Assembly: GCA_937995275.1 (NCBI GenBank)
Contig: CALKKN010000279.1
Location: 1-9,797 of the forward strand
Source of the DNA: an uncultured Lysobacterales bacterium
GTDB taxonomy: Bacteria > Pseudomonadota > Gammaproteobacteria > Xanthomonadales > SZUA-36
Reading direction: 5' to 3'
Length of the DNA stretch: 9,797 bases
Positions 7,895-9,797 of the stretch are shown here, one piece after another (positions within the stretch are counted from its first letter, which is position 1; each line of letters opens with the position of its first letter). Made by a program: the position numbers and the translations under genes. The notes under the pieces were generated by a model. That model had not been told where the DNA came from and searched no databases. It saw only the letters and a list, made by a program, of their open reading frames with translations.

Positions 7895-8536
7895 ATGACG
7901 AAGAAGCAGACCAGGCACCAGAAAAAAGACGAGCTGACGCTGGGCGAACTGTTGATCCTGGCGTCCATGTGGATGCTGTTCGGTTTCATGCTGTGGTTCT
8001 ACCTGTCGGCGTTTCACGGCGCACCGGCGCGACTGGCCGCCGAGGCCATCCTGCAGCACGTGCTCGGTTCCGATTTCAACCGCATCATCGTCGAGCCCAA
8101 CCAGAATTTCCTGTTCCAGGTCGAAACCAACATCCCGTTCACTTTCCGTGACGGGACCACCGAGGCCCTGGGGTTTGTCGTCAACCCCCTGATCTTCAGC
8201 TATGGCTTGCCGCTGTTGTTCGGCCTGGTGATGGGTTCCAACGTGAGCTGGCTGCGGAAGGTGACGATCATGCTGATCGGCTACGTCGTCATCACCGGCG
8301 TGCAGGTCTGGGGCGTCGTGTGGCAATCGCTGAAGATGCTGGCTTTCAACTTCGGCGCACAAACTCACGCAGTCGTCGCGAGCCATGGGGTTTCGGACGG
8401 TGCCATCGCGCTGGGCTATCAGCTGGGCACACTGATCTTCCCCGCGCTCGCGCCAATCTTTGTCTGGGTGCTCAGCAACCGCCCGCTGGTGGAGCAGTTC
8501 GTCGGCTGGTCGGCGGATCAGCTCAAGAAGAAATAG
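7895..8536 (+). CDS. four-helix membrane protein resembling exosortase H-associated protein
   Basis: The 213-residue product has a charged cytoplasmic N-terminus (KKQTRHQKKDE), then four predicted membrane helices at about 17-38, 94-114, 122-149 and 174-193, and a charged tail ending KKK. Between helices 1 and 2 lies a soluble loop of about 50 residues (39-90). The motifs NPLIFSYGLPLLFGL (97-111), VQVWGVVWQSLKMLAF and ALGYQLGTLIFPALAPIFVW recall the membrane protein found beside exosortase H (XrtH), part of a protein-sorting system in proteobacteria. This likeness is from memory and is not proven. No exosortase gene or IPTLxxWG-type sorting tail is in the window. The gene begins three bases after the purL stop, with G-rich sequence 7882-7893 upstream, so it is probably translated from the purL mRNA. 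If the family call fails, it is a conserved membrane protein of unknown role. Confidence 0.8.
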   Translation: MTKKQTRHQKKDELTLGELLILASMWMLFGFMLWFYLSAFHGAPARLAAEAILQHVLGSDFNRIIVEPNQNFLFQVETNIPFTFRDGTTEALGFVVNPLIFSYGLPLLFGLVMGSNVSWLRKVTIMLIGYVVITGVQVWGVVWQSLKMLAFNFGAQTHAVVASHGVSDGAIALGYQLGTLIFPALAPIFVWVLSNRPLVEQFVGWSADQLKKK

Positions 8537-8649
8537 CGCCCATGGGACAGGAACCTCACAACGTATCGGATGTCTAGGCAGTGTGCGGCCAGTCATCGGC
8601 TGCGCTTGGGAGCCGCAGGCGAGCCACGGCCGGACGGTTCTGCCTTCAA

Positions 8650-8675
8650 GGCTTCTTGCCTTGCGGCAAGCCGCC
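8650..8675 (+). other. imperfect hairpin downstream of the membrane-protein gene
   Basis: CTTGCC (8655-8660) and GGCAAG (8665-8670) form an exact 6-base stem with loop TTGC. After a two-by-two mismatch (TT/CC) GGC (8650-8652) pairs with GCC (8673-8675). It could be a terminator-like or mRNA-stabilizing stem, but no T-tract follows. Confidence 0.4.
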
Positions 8676-8708
8676 ATTCGGCATTACCTGGCCTGCCCCG
8701 GTTGGGTA

Positions 8709-8727
8709 AGTCGAGCGAAGCGAGACT
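8709..8727. repeat. short inverted repeat just upstream of the gspE -10
   Basis: The 19-base sequence AGTCGAGCGAAGCGAGACT has outer arms AGTC and GACT, two opposed G/A mismatches, and an inner GC/GC pair closing a GAA loop. It occupies the place of a -35 element, ending four bases before TATAAT. It may be an operator, or a copy of a dispersed small repeat; only one copy is seen here. Confidence 0.35.
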
Positions 8728-8731
8728 CCTT

Positions 8732-8737
8732 TATAAT
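8732..8737 (+). promoter_or_regulatory. -10 element of the gspE promoter
   Basis: A perfect TATAAT in a G+C-rich region, 28 bases before gspE GTG 8766, predicts a transcription start near 8744 and a leader of about 22 bases. No TTGACA-like -35 is found at 16-18 bases upstream, so the promoter may need an activator or be weak. Confidence 0.5.
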
Positions 8738-8753
8738 GCCGGACAATCGCGAC

Positions 8754-8759
8754 GGGGAA
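8754..8759 (+). promoter_or_regulatory. ribosome binding site that decides the gspE start
   Basis: GGGGAA at 8754-8759 lies six bases before GTG 8766. An in-frame ATG at 8736 has no such site and overlaps the TATAAT, so GTG 8766 is preferred. Confidence 0.55.
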
Positions 8760-8765
8760 TCACAC

Positions 8766-9797
8766 GTGCAATTGAGCGAAGAGCAAATCGGGATTGAAGC
8801 GACGGACACCGGCGCGGCCGTGGCCGTGGACGATCCGGTCTCTACCTATCTGCTCGAGAACAACCGCCTCCGGTCCGCGGACCTGCGGCGCGCGCAGACC
8901 TATCAGGAGCAGCACGGCGGTGACCTGGTCACGCTGCTCGTCCGGCTGGGGCTGGTCTCCGAACGGGACGTCGCGGAGGCCGAGGCCGGGCTGCTGGACC
9001 TGCCCCTGGTGCGTACCGCCGATCTGCCCGAGCAAGTGCCGGAGGTTCCCGACATCTCGGTGCGCTTCCTGAAACAGAACCTGATACTGCCGATCGCGGA
9101 ATCCAATGGTGACCTGACCGTCGTCATGGCCAACCCGCGTGACGGTTTCGCGCGCAAGGCGCTGTCGATGGCCAGCGGCAAGAACATCGTGACGCGGGTC
9201 GGCGTTGCGTCCGAGATCGAAAACGGCATTGAAAAGCTGCTCGGCGGCGGCCGCAGCGCCATGGGGCAGATCGTCGAAAGCCTGGGGGGCGAGGACGAAG
9301 GGGATCTCGAGGATGTCGAGCACCTTCGCGACCTCGCTTCCGAGGCGCCGGTCATCCGCCTGGTCAACCTGATCCTCCAGCGCGCGGTCGGGGGGCGCGC
9401 CTCCGATATTCACATCGAACCGTTCGAGAACCGGCTCAAGGTGCGCTACCGCATCGACGGCGTGCTGCAGGAAGTCGAGGCGCCGCCCGCCAAGTCCACC
9501 GCCGCGGTGATCAGCCGCATCAAGATCATGGCCAAGATGAACATTGCCGAGCGGCGCCTGCCGCAGGACGGCCGCATCATGCATCGTGTGCAGGGCAAGG
9601 AGCTGGACCTCCGCGTGTCGACCGTGCCGACCTCCCACGGCGAGAGCGTGGTCATGCGTATCCTGGACCGCGAGAGTGTTGTGCTGGACTTCGATTCCCT
9701 GGGTTTCGACGACGACATCCGGGCGAAATTCGTACACCAGCTGGAAATGCCGCACGGCATTATCCTGGTCACCGGCCCGACCGGCTCGGGCAAGACG
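8766..9797 (+). CDS. gspE: type II secretion system ATPase GspE, 5' part only
   Basis: GspE is the cytoplasmic hexameric ATPase that drives the type II secretion pseudopilus, docked to the membrane through GspL. The 344 visible residues hold a T2SSE N-terminal domain (about 25-160, with GGDLVTLLVRLGLVSERDVAEAEA and DLPLV) and the start of the ATPase core: SEAPVIRLVNLILQRAV (192-208), ASDIHIEPFENRLKVRYRIDG (the Asp-box region, from 212), MNIAERRLPQDGRI, RVSTVPTSHGESVVMRIL, and PHGIILVTGPTGSGKT ending at the Walker A motif (337-344). Walker B, the His box and the zinc-binding motif lie beyond the window. The APVIxLVN and MNIAERRLPQDGRI motifs favour GspE over PilB or MshE, though PilB is the main alternative. 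The start is GTG 8766, chosen for its ribosome binding site and for fitting the upstream TATAAT. It is probably the first gene of its own transcript. Confidence 0.87.
   Translation, partial: MQLSEEQIGIEATDTGAAVAVDDPVSTYLLENNRLRSADLRRAQTYQEQHGGDLVTLLVRLGLVSERDVAEAEAGLLDLPLVRTADLPEQVPEVPDISVRFLKQNLILPIAESNGDLTVVMANPRDGFARKALSMASGKNIVTRVGVASEIENGIEKLLGGGRSAMGQIVESLGGEDEGDLEDVEHLRDLASEAPVIRLVNLILQRAVGGRASDIHIEPFENRLKVRYRIDGVLQEVEAPPAKSTAAVISRIKIMAKMNIAERRLPQDGRIMHRVQGKELDLRVSTVPTSHGESVVMRILDRESVVLDFDSLGFDDDIRAKFVHQLEMPHGIILVTGPTGSGKT

Larger units (their letters stand above)
8537..8765. other. 229-base non-coding region with inverted repeats and gspE promoter
   Basis: No coding frame here is convincing. 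It contains competing short pairings CGGCT (8597-8601)/AGCCG (8611-8615) and CTGCG (8600-8604)/CGCAG (8614-8618), an imperfect hairpin at 8650-8675, an inverted repeat at 8709-8727, and a TATAAT at 8732-8737. It separates the end of the purL transcript from gspE. No T-run follows any hairpin, so the terminator, if present, is not of the classical type. Confidence 0.6.

Noticed and set aside
8542..8577. 11-codon frame ATG to TAG after the membrane-protein gene
   Set aside because: No ribosome binding site and no feature beyond chance.
7685..8677. 330-codon frame on the - strand over the purL end, membrane protein and intergenic region
   Set aside because: It is antisense to well-supported genes, rich in His/Gln/Arg as expected for a shadow frame, and has no recognisable domain.
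8760..9755. 331-codon frame on the - strand over gspE
   Set aside because: The + strand encodes clear GspE motifs throughout; the reverse frame is a shadow.

Overview
The window is a strongly G+C-rich bacterial chromosome segment. Every convincing gene reads on the + strand and the genes are tightly packed. It holds two partial genes at the edges (exbD, gspE) and six complete genes. The xerD-dsbC pair, a full-length proteobacterial single-chain PurL, and a TonB system followed by a TPR protein all point to a gammaproteobacterium. The base composition suggests a high-GC lineage such as Chromatiales, Woeseiales or relatives of Xanthomonadales; the order is inferred and cannot be fixed from this sequence.

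Layout. Bases 1-2241 are the 3' end of a TonB energy-transduction operon: the end of exbD, a short TonB, and an exported tetratricopeptide-repeat protein. The order ExbD-TonB-TPR is that of the TtpC/TonB2-type systems of marine gammaproteobacteria, which usually carry a DUF3450 protein and two ExbB/TolQ-like proteins upstream, outside this window. Three bases later comes xerD (2245-3141), the chromosome-dimer-resolution recombinase with all catalytic residues. It is followed by dsbC (3196-3930), the periplasmic disulfide isomerase, as in E. coli. The 54-base xerD-dsbC gap holds a weak sigma-E-like promoter candidate.

A 100-base gap with two inverted repeats and an A+T-rich core precedes purL (4031-7891), the 1286-residue FGAM synthase, which starts at TTG behind a good ribosome binding site. 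Three bases after purL is a 213-residue four-helix membrane protein (7895-8536) that resembles, from memory, the membrane protein associated with exosortase H. No exosortase is in the window. A 229-base non-coding stretch with several inverted repeats and a perfect TATAAT leads into gspE (from 8766), the type II secretion ATPase, cut by the window end at its Walker A motif.

Most of the content is housekeeping: envelope energization, chromosome segregation, periplasmic folding, purine synthesis and secretion. The least explained parts are the exosortase-associated-like membrane protein and the structured intergenic region before gspE. I found no CRISPR array, insertion sequence, tRNA or rRNA, and no clear undescribed system.
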